Source of the DNA: Planctomycetaceae bacterium
GTDB taxonomy: Bacteria > Planctomycetota > Planctomycetia > Pirellulales > Lacipirellulaceae
Length of the DNA: 64,000 nucleotides
Direction: 5' to 3'
NCBI GenBank assembly: GCA_003233055.1
Contig: QIKP01000055.1
Coordinates: forward strand, 16,722 to 80,721
Numbering within the stretch: the stretch's first letter is position 1; each line of letters begins with the position of its first letter. The notes beneath the pieces are model-generated. The model worked only from the letters and a program-made list of their open reading frames with translations. It had not been told where the DNA came from and ran no database searches. This document shows positions 8,465 to 16,967 of the stretch, one piece after another. The position numbers and the translations under genes are program-made.

Positions 8465-11400
8465 CTACGACCAGTTGCCGTAGAGATTGAAAATCGCATC
8501 GACTGCACCGACAAACGCCTCGTCGGTGCTATCGCCATCTTCGTCCCTGACATCGATTTGATCGAAGCCTTCCGCCTGATTGCGATAGTTGGTGCCGGTG
8601 ATGTAAGCGGTCGTATTGCTAGCATGGACTTCGTCATGAGCCGACGAATCGCGGAGGATGGCCGTGTCGTAGCCACCGGTCGAGTAGGCGGTGGTCCGAC
8701 CAAATCCGAGTGCTTCGTTCTGGTACCCCGTGCCACTCATGATGGCCCGATTCCACCAAGTCGAGTAGGTGTCGTTGCCGGCAGAATCTCGGAAGACGGC
8801 AATGTCGTTACCGGCCGTCGAATAGGCGGTCGTTCGGTCGAAGCCTTGGGCGTCGTTGCGGAATCCATCGCCATACATAATCGCCCGGTTCCACCAAGTG
8901 GTGTAAATATCGTCGCCGGCGGAGTCGCGGAAGATGGCGATGTCGTTGCCACCCGTCGCGTAGGCGGTGGTCCGGTCGAAGCCCTGGGCATCGTTGCGGA
9001 ATCCATCGCCATACAGGATCGCTCGGTTCCACCAAGTGGTGTAGATGTCGTCGCCGGCGGTATCTCGGAAGACAGCAATGTCGTTGCCGGTGCTCGCGTA
9101 GGCGGTGGTCCGGTCGAATCCTTGGGCGTCGTTCCAGAATCCGTCGCCATACATTACCGCCCGGTTCCACCAGGTGGAGTAGAAGTCGTCGCCGGCAGTA
9201 TCTCGGAAGACAGCAATGTCGTTGCCGGTGGTCGCAATGGCAGTGGTTCGGTCGAATCCTCGGGCGTCGTTCCAGAATCCGTCGCCATACATCACCGCCC
9301 GGTTCCACCAGGTGGAGTAGAAGTCGTCGCCGGCGGTATCTCGGAAGACAGCAATGTCGTTGCCGGTGGTGGCGTAGGCGGTTGTTCGTCCAAAATCGTA
9401 AGCCTCGTTCCGGTAGCCATCGCCATACATGATGGCGCGGTCCGACCAAGTCGTGTAGACATCGTCGCCAGCCGTGTCTCGGAAAATAGCGGTGTCGTTC
9501 CCACCGGTGCTGAAGGCGGTTGTCCGATCGAAGCCGTTCGCTTCGTTCCAGTATCCGTCGCCAGACAGGATCGCTCGATTCCACCAGGTCGAGTAAGTAT
9601 CGTCGCCGTTGGTGTCGCGGAACACGGCGGTATCGTTGCCACTGGTGGCATAGGCGGTTGCTTGATCGAAGCCACGAGCGTCGTTCCAGAAACCGTCGCC
9701 ATACATGACGGCTCGGTTCCACCAGGTCGCATAAAAATCATCGCCGGCCGTGTCGTAGAAAGTCGCGGTGTCGTTGCCGGTCGTGGCGTAGGCGGTGACG
9801 CGGTCGAAATCAAACACCTCGCGAGAGAAGTCGGCGCCGATGAAGGTGGCGCGGTCGCTCCAGCCGGTAAACTGTTCGTCGCCGCTGGTGTCGTAGAAGA
9901 AGGCTTGGTCGTTGGCTCCGCCACCACTCTGCACGACAACATTATCGAAGCCAATGGCGGTCAGGTCGAACCCGCCACCGGTCATCGTTGTCTGAGTAAA
10001 GTACAGCCGGACCGTTTCGCTGGCGGACGAGCCGGTGATGTCGATCGAATCATCACCGCCACCCGCGTCGATCACCACGGCAGCGATGCTGCTACTGGCG
10101 AACGAATAGTCCACACCGTTGACGGTCACATCGTAATTGGCTCCGGCCACGAAGCTTATCGTATCGTTGGCGGTCGAGCCGGTGACCGAGAGGGTCGTCC
10201 CGGCGATGGCGACTTGGTTGGTGAGGCGGAAATCGACATCGCTGTTCGACCCCGACACTCGCAAGAAAATGTCTTCGCCGGCCGACGCGATGGTGTCGAT
10301 GCGTTCGCCGCCCGCTACTTGGGTGCTCGAAGCGATGAGCGTCAGGCTGGCGTCGTAGAAGGCAATGTCGACATCGCCCTGTCCTGACGCAAAGAAGGCT
10401 TCAGCCGTGACGTAGCCTGCTTGGCCCGCAGCGATGCGGTACCAGGTTTCGCCGCCGATGGCGAGGTTGCTCTGTTGCTGTTGACCGGTGACGCTGCCCC
10501 AATCGACAAAGCTGAAGGTCGAGTCAACCGCCACATTCAGGTCGTAGTAGCCAAGCCCATCGCTGGAAGAAAGGCCAACCGTGTAGGTTTGGCCTGCCAC
10601 GATGTTCATCACCCACTCGTTGCCATTTTGTGAAACGGATTGGCTTCCAAAGTCCCATTCAGCAGCGAGTTGATCGGTCGTTGAGGCCGACCAGGTGGCG
10701 GTGCCCGTGACGCCAGCGGTGAAGGTAAAGTAGTCGACGTCGTTGAGTGTCGAGACCATCCCGCTTATCTGGGTGCTGGCCGACAAATTGCCCAAATCCT
10801 GTGCCGTTGCGACGGTCGATCCATAGTCGTCGTCTGGCAGCAGGGCGTCGATGGCGGCTTCGAGGTTGAGTCGGTTGTAGCTTTGGCTGGTTATCGAATC
10901 GAAGATCGAGTCAGCCGTGGCGACCATGTGGTCGTAGATCATCTCCTGCGTGATGTTGGAATAACCAACCAACTCCATCGCCTCGCGGATCAGCACACTC
11001 GCTCCGGCCACGTAAGGCGACGCCATGCTCGTACCGGAGAAGTTGGCCCAATCGTCGGCGACGCCATTGTTGTTGCCGGCGTAGTCGGGAACCGTGCTGC
11101 GAATGAATCTTCCCGGTGCGGCAATGGCTCGGTCGAGGCGCTGGCTGAAATAGCTGAGCGATCCGCTATTGTCGACACTCGCCACCGGCACGACGTAAGG
11201 ACTGGAGGCAGGATAGCTGAGGCCAGGTTGGTTGTAGCTGGTAAAGCTATTTCCTGCCGACACGGCGATGAAAACCCCCACCGCGTTGAGCTCGGCAAAC
11301 TCATCTTCGAGCATGGCCCAGGAGGGCGTCGTATCGGAATTCCAAACCGTTCCCAGCGAGAGATTCACCGCGGTGATCGGATTTTCAAAGGCAGTCCGAT

Positions 11401-12001
11401 TGTCGATGACCCACTGTAGCGCGCTTTCTACCCAACTGAAGGAACCGGTGCCGGCGTCGTTAAAAACACGAAGGGCAACAAGATCGACGCCGGGAGCGAC
11501 ACCGACATTGTTTCCATTGTTGTCGCCCGTTGCGCCGACGATGCCCGCCACATGGGTGCCGTGAGACCCTTCGGCGCCATCGTCGTAGGGGTCGGCGTCG
11601 TTCTCCGCAAAGTCCCATCCGCCCACCACCCGGTAGTTCGACCCGTAACCGCCCCCCAAGGCGTTGTGATCGTAGGCGATGCCGCTGTCGATCACCGCAA
11701 CCGTTTGTCCGATGCCGGTAAATCCGTAGTTGGCTCGAACCGCGTCGGGACCAACGTTGCTAGTGGTCTGTTCGAGGTCGGCCAGGGAGTCGTTGGCCAG
11801 GTAATCTTCGTTGACGTCGAGCCGAAAGTCCCACTCTTCTTGATCGTGCTGGATAAGCGCAGGCGCTTCTTCAACGATGCCGTGCTGCTCAACGGGTCCG
11901 CCCAGGAGTCCGCCCAGCGGATCGGCCGACATCACCTGCCTTGCCTCCAGGGGTTCGATTCCTGTTCGGCGGGAAGGCTTCGGGCGTTGCTTCTTCGACA
12001 T
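8465..12001 (-). CDS. Secreted subtilisin-like (S8) protease with C-terminal repeats and LEPR-XLL-type N terminus
   Basis: 1178 residues from the ATG at 12001 (GGGGGA upstream). The first 30 residues are basic and end in IEPLEARQVMSAD, matching the planctomycete LEPR-XLL motif of large exported proteins. The S8 catalytic domain (about 85-400) has Asp105 (VIDSGIAYD), His147 (GSHGTHVAG), oxyanion Asn251 (SAGNS) and Ser325 (FSGTSMASP), so it looks active. A pre-peptidase-like beta domain follows (about 420-620), then about ten 46-residue repeats with GNDTAVFRDTAGDD and TWWNRA cores. The repeats are rich in Asp/Asn and may be a calcium-binding or adhesive stalk; that is inference. Confidence 0.92.
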   Translation of the reverse strand: MSKKQRPKPSRRTGIEPLEARQVMSADPLGGLLGGPVEQHGIVEEAPALIQHDQEEWDFRLDVNEDYLANDSLADLEQTTSNVGPDAVRANYGFTGIGQTVAVIDSGIAYDHNALGGGYGSNYRVVGGWDFAENDADPYDDGAEGSHGTHVAGIVGATGDNNGNNVGVAPGVDLVALRVFNDAGTGSFSWVESALQWVIDNRTAFENPITAVNLSLGTVWNSDTTPSWAMLEDEFAELNAVGVFIAVSAGNSFTSYNQPGLSYPASSPYVVPVASVDNSGSLSYFSQRLDRAIAAPGRFIRSTVPDYAGNNNGVADDWANFSGTSMASPYVAGASVLIREAMELVGYSNITQEMIYDHMVATADSIFDSITSQSYNRLNLEAAIDALLPDDDYGSTVATAQDLGNLSASTQISGMVSTLNDVDYFTFTAGVTGTATWSASTTDQLAAEWDFGSQSVSQNGNEWVMNIVAGQTYTVGLSSSDGLGYYDLNVAVDSTFSFVDWGSVTGQQQQSNLAIGGETWYRIAAGQAGYVTAEAFFASGQGDVDIAFYDASLTLIASSTQVAGGERIDTIASAGEDIFLRVSGSNSDVDFRLTNQVAIAGTTLSVTGSTANDTISFVAGANYDVTVNGVDYSFASSSIAAVVIDAGGGDDSIDITGSSASETVRLYFTQTTMTGGGFDLTAIGFDNVVVQSGGGANDQAFFYDTSGDEQFTGWSDRATFIGADFSREVFDFDRVTAYATTGNDTATFYDTAGDDFYATWWNRAVMYGDGFWNDARGFDQATAYATSGNDTAVFRDTNGDDTYSTWWNRAILSGDGYWNEANGFDRTTAFSTGGNDTAIFRDTAGDDVYTTWSDRAIMYGDGYRNEAYDFGRTTAYATTGNDIAVFRDTAGDDFYSTWWNRAVMYGDGFWNDARGFDRTTAIATTGNDIAVFRDTAGDDFYSTWWNRAVMYGDGFWNDAQGFDRTTAYASTGNDIAVFRDTAGDDIYTTWWNRAILYGDGFRNDAQGFDRTTAYATGGNDIAIFRDSAGDDIYTTWWNRAIMYGDGFRNDAQGFDRTTAYSTAGNDIAVFRDSAGNDTYSTWWNRAIMSGTGYQNEALGFGRTTAYSTGGYDTAILRDSSAHDEVHASNTTAYITGTNYRNQAEGFDQIDVRDEDGDSTDEAFVGAVDAIFNLYGNWS
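8555..9935 (-). repeat. 138-bp tandem coding repeats (46 residues each)
   Basis: Within the protease gene the word ACCGCCTACGC recurs every 138 bp (about 9797, 9659, 9521, 9383, 9245, 9107, 8969, 8831, 8693). About eight units are close copies and the outer ones are degenerate. The high identity of neighbouring units points to recent duplication or gene conversion. Confidence 0.9.
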
Positions 12002-12383
12002 GTTCGGTTCCCCCGGAGCGCGGTACGGTTGGCGACGCGCTAACTCGGTAGCATCGGTTTCGGAAAAGGCTTTTTGCGTAGCTGCCGATGAAGACGAGAT
12101 ACGCGACGGGAAAAGTGCCAACGGCGGACCGCCTACCAGGATGGAGTCGCCAAGGCGACCAAATAGGCGATGCGTTGCAAGCGGACGGGCAAAGGCCCGA
12201 GGCTGCTTAAGCCTAGTTCACGAATGAAAAGGAGGCCGACGCAATCCGGTTGCTTTCGTGCGGTGGTTCGAGGCGTTTTTGCAACAGCCGGTCCGCGAGA
12301 CGTTGAGAAGGTACCAGGCCGAGAGACGGAGTGTGGGGATCGTTATTCATGAAGCGAAAAGGGGACGCGATGGACGATTGTTC
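12002..12383. other. Non-coding region upstream of the protease gene
   Basis: About 380 bp between the protease start and the first GTAACCGTTC word. It should carry the protease promoter on the minus strand. I see no convincing ORF, no U-run hairpin and no clear promoter match. Confidence 0.4.
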
Positions 12384-12771
12384 GTAACCGTTCGTGAGAC
12401 AATCGGCTGCCGGCTCCCAACGCCTGGGAAAGGTAAGCCTCACGCCAAGGCACGAAGGCGCAAAGAAACAGGGGCGGGAGGTTTGCGAGTCGGAAGAAGG
12501 AGAACCACGAATTTTACGAATCTGACGAACTAGCCGCAGAGAAACAGCAGAGGTTCGGTTGGAGAACGCTAATATTCACTAATCGACGCTAATTTGATTA
12601 GTGGAAATTAGTGAAGATTAGTGTTTCTCCCCTTGCCTCCTCTCACGCAAAGTCCTGATACAACGAGTCGCTTGGAAGCACCAACCATCTATCTATCTGC
12701 GTCTATCTGCGATTCTCTGCGGCTATTCCTTCGATTCGTGGTTCACCCTCTTCCGACTCGTGAACGGTTAC
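12384..12771. repeat. Dispersed intergenic element with GTAACCGTTC / GTGAACGGTTAC ends
   Basis: A 388-bp non-coding element bounded by GTAACCGTTC and GTGAACGGTTAC. Inside are CACGAATTTTACGAAT, AAATTAGTG/CTAATC words and a CTATCTGCGTCTATCTGCG stretch. The right half is an inverted homologue of the element at 32259-32586, and the whole resembles 60445-60850. No ORF inside is credible. Confidence 0.75.
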
Positions 12772-12807
12772 TTTTTTCCTTAGCGGCAGCAGAGGCCCCG
12801 CAACCAC

Positions 12808-12851
12808 GACGAGGCCCTTCCTTCGGCGGGTGAACTCCACTCGTCGGCTAG
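12808..12851. repeat. Long-loop variant of the CGACGAG/CTCGTCG hairpin
   Basis: CGACGAG and CTCGTCGGCTAG flank about 30 bases that include CCTTCGGCGG and AACTCC. A closely similar copy lies at 15628-15669. It sits about 45 bp before the pyrC start, so it would be in or near its leader. Confidence 0.6.
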
Positions 12852-12896
12852 CTCCTGCGCTTGCGTTGGCGAGCTTCTCCGGCGAGAATTGCTCGT

Positions 12897-14228
12897 ATGA
12901 AAACGCTTATCAAGAATGCGACCGTGGTACTGCCTGGCGAGACGACCCAAGTCGATGTGGTCTTGGAGCGGGGGACGATTGCCGACATTGGCCCTGCGAT
13001 TCAGCTTGCGGCGGACGAAGTCATCGATGCGGCGGGACTCCATCTCTTGCCAGGAGTCGTGGACGATCAGGTTCACTTCCGCGAGCCGGGGCTGACGCAC
13101 AAGGAAGATTTGTCGTTTGCGTCGCGGGCTTGTGCCAAGGGGGGGGTTACCACGTTTCTGGAAATGCCCAACACGATACCGAACGTCACGACGCAGCGGT
13201 TGCTCGAAGAGAAGCTGGCCCTTGCGGCGACCAAGTCCGTAGTGAACTACGGGTTCTACATCGGCGCGACACCAGAAAACGTCCAAGACCTGAAGACCGC
13301 CACGCGCACGCCGGGGATTAAGATTTTTCTCGGTTCGAGCACGGGCGACCTGCTGGTCGACGACCAGGGGGCGCTGGAACGCATCTTCGCCGAGACAACG
13401 CTCCCGCTCACCGCTCATTGCGAAGACGAGCTGACCGTGCGCCGCAATCGTGAACGATTGGGAGAGACCCACGATGTGGCGGACCATTCGCGGATTCGCA
13501 ACCACGAAGCGGCAGTCGTCGCGACGCGGCGGGCGATCGACTTGGCGGTTCGGCACCAACATCGGTTTCATGTTCTCCATGTCTCGACAGCCGACGAATG
13601 CCAGTTGTTGGCGGAGAACCACCGCCTCATTACCGGCGAAGCCTGCCCGCATCATCTGTTCTTCAACACCGACGACTACGCCCGGCTCGGCACGTTGATT
13701 CAGATGAACCCGTCACTCAAGACCGCAGACGACAACCGGGCGATCTGGAAGGCGCTGTCGGATGGCCGACTCCAAGTCATCGCCACCGACCACGCCCCCC
13801 ACACGCTCGCGGAAAAACAGCAGCCCTACCCCGAATCGCCCTCCGGCCTGCCGGCGGTTGAGAATTCGCTGGCACTCTTGCTGAACGAAGTGAATCAGGG
13901 GCGTTGCTCGTTGGAGCAGGTGGTGCATTGGATGTGCGATGCGCCGGCCCGCGTTTGGGACCTTGTGGGCAAGGGACGCATCGCCAAGGGGTACGACGCT
14001 GATTTGGTGCTGGTCGATCTTGCAAAAACCCAAACCATTCGTAACGAGCAGCAACTCACCAAATGTGGCTGGAGTCCTTGGGATGGCGTGGAACTCACCG
14101 GCTGGCCTGTACGGACCTGGGTGATGGGGAAAGAGGTCTTTCGGGAAGGGGAAGTCGACCCGACCGGCCGAGGCCACGAGGCGCAGTTTGACCACGCTCG
14201 TGGTGGTTATTGGGCCACGTCCGATTAG
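12897..14228 (+). CDS. pyrC: Dihydroorotase, class I
   Basis: 443 residues from the ATG at 12897. It hydrolyses dihydroorotate to carbamoyl aspartate and back in de novo pyrimidine synthesis. [18 protein letters not shown] near residues 55-71 is the metal site; the first His of the usual D-x-H-x-H is Gln here, as in a known [10 protein letters not shown] subgroup. [15 protein letters not shown] and the late ATDHAPHT supply the other metal and substrate residues. Some members of this subgroup may be non-catalytic partners of aspartate transcarbamoylase, so activity is likely but not certain. It is not in an obvious pyr operon. Confidence 0.88.
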   Translation: MKTLIKNATVVLPGETTQVDVVLERGTIADIGPAIQLAADEVIDAAGLHLLPGVVDDQVHFREPGLTHKEDLSFASRACAKGGVTTFLEMPNTIPNVTTQRLLEEKLALAATKSVVNYGFYIGATPENVQDLKTATRTPGIKIFLGSSTGDLLVDDQGALERIFAETTLPLTAHCEDELTVRRNRERLGETHDVADHSRIRNHEAAVVATRRAIDLAVRHQHRFHVLHVSTADECQLLAENHRLITGEACPHHLFFNTDDYARLGTLIQMNPSLKTADDNRAIWKALSDGRLQVIATDHAPHTLAEKQQPYPESPSGLPAVENSLALLLNEVNQGRCSLEQVVHWMCDAPARVWDLVGKGRIAKGYDADLVLVDLAKTQTIRNEQQLTKCGWSPWDGVELTGWPVRTWVMGKEVFREGEVDPTGRGHEAQFDHARGGYWATSD

Positions 14229-14322
14229 TCTTTTTGAGGCAACTGAGTTTTTACCCTTGGCTTTCGTCGTTCGCGACTCGATCTTTAGATAGTCCCCCTG
14301 GTCCTGCATCCCGTAGCTAGTC

Positions 14323-15036
14323 ATGACCGAAAAACTTTGGTACCTCAAGAGCTGCGAACTGTTTCGCCAGCTTTCGCCGGACGAACTCGCCACGCTGGAA
14401 CGGCGATGTCGGTCACGCCAATTGGCCAAGGGAAGCCCCATCTATCTGCCGGCCGACCATGCCGATGGCGTGCTGCTCATGGCAAGTGGTCGGGCGAAGA
14501 TAGGTAGCTTTACCGACGAGGGGAAACAGGCCATCTTGGCTTTTATCGAGCCGGGTGAACTCTTCGGCGAGTTAGCGATCCTTGACGGAGGGCAACGCGA
14601 TGAATATGCCGAGGCCGTTGAAAAATCGAGAGTCATTCTCATTCCCTCCGACGTGATGCACGACTTGATGGAGCAGAACCCTCAAGTCTCTTTAGGCATT
14701 ACGAAGCTGTTTGGGTTCCGGCGTCAGCGGATTGAAAGGCGGCTCAAGTACCTGCTGTTTCGCTCCAATCGTGAGCGGCTGGTGAGCCTGCTTCTGGAGC
14801 TTGCGGAGCAGTATGGCTACCCGACACCCGAGGGAGTGGGGCTTAAAATCAAGCTGTCGCACCAAGACCTGGCGAGCGTCATTGGCAGTACCCGAGAAAC
14901 CGTCACGGTGTTGTTAGGGGAACTACAAACAGAAAATCTCCTACTTTTGGGGAGACGCAAGATTGTGATAACCAACCTGAAACAGCTGGCCGAGACCATC
15001 CAAGCCCAGCCACCAACGATTGTTCGACGGCGATAG
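14323..15036 (+). CDS. Crp/Fnr-family transcriptional regulator
   Basis: 237 residues. The N-terminal half is a cyclic-nucleotide-binding-like beta barrel (GELFGELAILDGG near residue 88), and the C-terminal half has the winged helix with recognition helix LSHQDLASVIGSTRETVTVLL (about 177-197). No Fnr-type Cys cluster is seen at the N terminus, so oxygen sensing through an FeS cluster is unlikely. The ligand cannot be told from the sequence. It stands alone, about 95 bp after pyrC and 130 bp before the small zinc-finger protein, either of which could be a target. Confidence 0.88.
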   Translation: MTEKLWYLKSCELFRQLSPDELATLERRCRSRQLAKGSPIYLPADHADGVLLMASGRAKIGSFTDEGKQAILAFIEPGELFGELAILDGGQRDEYAEAVEKSRVILIPSDVMHDLMEQNPQVSLGITKLFGFRRQRIERRLKYLLFRSNRERLVSLLLELAEQYGYPTPEGVGLKIKLSHQDLASVIGSTRETVTVLLGELQTENLLLLGRRKIVITNLKQLAETIQAQPPTIVRRR

Positions 15037-15169
15037 CTCCCGAAGGCAACCTTGTAGGCCAATCGGAAAAACCTGCTCCGAGTGTGAGACGGCATACGGA
15101 TTCCTCTCCGGGAATCAACGATCATAGACGAAGAACCTTGCGAGAGATCCAGAAACAGGATCGATAGCC

Positions 15170-15583
15170 ATGAGAAAATCTTCTACCGACGAAGCAAATC
15201 AGAACGATTGGACCGAATGCCGCCCTGGCGAACTCTGTTCGCTTGGCGAACGCTTGAGGTCCGACTACCTGCGCACCAAACATGCCTCCGCTTATCGCAC
15301 CGTGGCTGCCTGCGCGTTGGTCGTGCTGCTGTCCTTGGGGGCGAGCCAGTGGTTACGTTCGGCCGACCGGCTAGGCGGAATGACCTGCATGGAGTGCGTC
15401 GCTCAATTCGATGCCTACCACGACCACCTATCCGGCACCGCCAACATGGCCCCAGAGCAAGCCAAGCAGTTGCAAGAGCACCTAGCCAATTGCAAAAAAT
15501 GCCAGTCTTTCTATGAAAACAAGTTATCCATTCAGCTCAGCGAGGCGTTCCGTTGGACAGGTGCGCTTCTCGCACTGCGGTAA
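15170..15583 (+). CDS. Small membrane protein with zinc-finger-like CxxC motifs
   Basis: 137 residues. A charged N terminus of about 40 residues precedes one membrane helix (VAACALVVLLSLGASQW). Then come MTCMECVAQF and EHLANCKKCQSF; H-L-x-x-C-x-x-C resembles the zf-HC2 zinc finger of anti-sigma factors, but here it follows the helix and is not before it. The two CxxC pairs could bind zinc or another metal. No sigma factor is adjacent, so an anti-sigma role is not supported by context. The neighbour on the other strand is a YHS-like protein, also metal-related. Family not recognised. Confidence 0.65.
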   Translation: MRKSSTDEANQNDWTECRPGELCSLGERLRSDYLRTKHASAYRTVAACALVVLLSLGASQWLRSADRLGGMTCMECVAQFDAYHDHLSGTANMAPEQAKQLQEHLANCKKCQSFYENKLSIQLSEAFRWTGALLALR

Positions 15584-15627
15584 TGTCGCTACCGCCCCCG
15601 CTTAGCCGGACCACCACGCGGTCCGTG

Positions 15628-15669
15628 AACGAGGCCCTCCTTCGGCGGATAAACTCCCTCGTCGGCTAG
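15628..15669. repeat. Long-loop variant of the CGAG/CTCG hairpin
   Basis: ACGAGGCCCTCCTTCGGCGG then AAACTCCCTCGTCGGCTAG; about 85 percent like 12808-12851. It follows the zinc-finger gene and overlaps nothing. Just upstream (15604) is a GCCGGACC word that also occurs at 56692. Confidence 0.6.
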
Positions 15670-15697
15670 AGGTAGAGCGGGCTACTGACACCCTCCA

Positions 15698-15721
15698 TAG
15701 CCCCACCAAGCTTGGTCGGGG
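15698..15721. repeat. Palindromic repeat centred on CCAAGCTTGG
   Basis: TAGCCCC-ACCAAGCTTGGT-CGGGG, a near-perfect palindrome between convergent genes. Copies at 27990-28017 and 37125-37150. May act as a bidirectional transcription-end hairpin, though no U-run is seen. Confidence 0.6.
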
Positions 15722-15733
15722 AAATCATGAGGT

Positions 15734-16657
15734 CTATCGCCGGCCGCTCCCACCGATGGGTGCATTGGATCCCGAGCCGCTCCCGGAATCTGAGGGTGCT
15801 TGACTAGGGGCGCGAGCGGGGGAGCTTTCTGCGACACCTGCATAGCGATCGGGCGCAGCGGCAAAGGTGCTCTGGTGTTTGCCCTCGGCGAACTGATAGC
15901 GCCGGCCATGGTGCAACAGGGTGAGATGCTTCTGCCCCTGCGTTTGCATGTTTCCATCCACGCGGCAGACGACGCACTCGCCACCAAGTACCAAGTCCGC
16001 ATTGGCGTAGGCCGATGGGTTGGCATGGAAGGCTTTTCGATGTTGCTCGTTAGAAAAGAAGACGAGCCGATGGTTGTGGACCGCTCCGAGCCTCAAATCA
16101 CCCGGCACGCGCTGGCCCGTCTGAGCAAAGTGAACCAGGCAATCGCCGCCCAGTTGCGGGACGTATTGCACCGGATTTTTCCGGAAGGCGTCCAACTGTT
16201 TTTGCTCAGGGAAGAGGTAGGTTTTGCCGTCGTAATTCGCAGCGAAAGAGGGATTCCCGTTCACCCACTGGCGCATGTCCATCAGGCAGACGGGGCAGAA
16301 ACCTTGCAGCGCGACGGGCAACTTGTGCTCCCCTTTCATTTTCGAGGAACTGGCCATTTCCGAAGAACGGGCGGGGGAGGAGCCGTTTTCGATCGCCTGG
16401 CTGCCGCCCGAACCACTGGCGGCCGGTGCAGGGCGAGTGGGTGCAGGGCGAGTGGGTGCGGGGCGAGTGGGTGCGGGCGGAGCATAGCGAGAGGGTGGAA
16501 CGGGGCGAGGCTGCATTGAGCTACCGCTCTGCGCCATCGCATCCCCTGCGGCTGAAACCAAGAGGATGCCCGCAGCCAAGGCAAAAAAACCGATCCTCGG
16601 TAATCGCCGCCCCCACGATGGCTCTCGTCCCCATGTTTGCTGCTGAATAGACGCCAT
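15734..16657 (-). CDS. Exported protein with three YHS-like units
   Basis: 307 residues from the ATG at 16657 (GAGG 8 nt upstream); the track's first codon is a GTG two codons earlier. A signal peptide (FFALAAGILLVSAAGDAMA) is followed by a Pro/Thr repeat APTRPAPTRPAP. Then come three units resembling YHS domains: GFCPVCLMDM..FPEQKQLDAFRKNP, GGDCLVHF..FSNEQHRKAFHANP and GGECVVCRV..FAEGKHQSTFAAAP. YHS domains are short Cys-containing modules found in metal-handling proteins, so a periplasmic metal role is plausible but unproven. The C terminus is low-complexity Ser/Gly. Confidence 0.7.
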   Translation of the reverse strand: MASIQQQTWGREPSWGRRLPRIGFFALAAGILLVSAAGDAMAQSGSSMQPRPVPPSRYAPPAPTRPAPTRPAPTRPAPAASGSGGSQAIENGSSPARSSEMASSSKMKGEHKLPVALQGFCPVCLMDMRQWVNGNPSFAANYDGKTYLFPEQKQLDAFRKNPVQYVPQLGGDCLVHFAQTGQRVPGDLRLGAVHNHRLVFFSNEQHRKAFHANPSAYANADLVLGGECVVCRVDGNMQTQGQKHLTLLHHGRRYQFAEGKHQSTFAAAPDRYAGVAESSPARAPSQAPSDSGSGSGSNAPIGGSGRR

Positions 16658-16963
16658 TGCCACTACCTCGTTTCAAGGAAAAGATGAGTAAAAAAAACCG
16701 CGCCGGATGACTGGTGGCCTCGCCTCATGGGCCAAAGCCGACGAGGCTGAGTGGGGGTTAGGGGCGCCGCCAGCCATCCGGTTTCGCGGTAGGGAGAATC
16801 TACTTCACTGCTCGACCGTATTGTCGCCCCTGGGTGTTTTATCGTCTGTGAAGTATCGCACGGTGCGCCTCCCACCTTCCGATTTCGTAACCGTTCAGGG
16901 CCCAAAATAGCAACCACGAATTTTACGAATCCGTGGTTTTCTTGCCTTGGACTCCGTGGGTGG
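16658..16963. other. Intergenic region with a compact GTAACCGTTC element
   Basis: About 305 bp between the YHS-like gene start and the end of the GT-C gene. The 16887-16963 part belongs to the dispersed repeat described separately. The rest shows no gene; it should hold the minus-strand promoter of the YHS-like gene. Confidence 0.5.
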
Positions 16964-16967
16964 TTAC
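16887..16967. repeat. Minimal dispersed element with GTAACCGTTCA / GGTGGTTAC ends
   Basis: GTAACCGTTCA, then AACCACGAAT, TTTACGAATC, CGTGGTTTTC and finally GTGGGTGGTTAC: the two end modules directly abut, with the interior missing. The right end supplies the TAA stop codon of the GT-C gene (16964-16966), so the element has probably inserted at or trimmed the end of that gene. Confidence 0.6.

Noticed and set aside
8555-9935. CRISPR-like spacing of repeats
   Set aside because: Units are 138 bp, in frame and contiguous with no spacers, hence a coding tandem repeat.
8249-10387. 712-residue plus-strand ORF with striking internal repeats
   Set aside because: It lies antisense to the protease repeats; its repeats are the mirror of the 138-bp coding repeats, and the minus-strand frame has the catalytic motifs and a ribosome site.
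11945-11975. tRNA T-arm-like GGTTCGATTCC
   Set aside because: It is in the coding sequence of the LEPR-like motif (IEPLEAR) of the protease; no acceptor or D arm fits around it.
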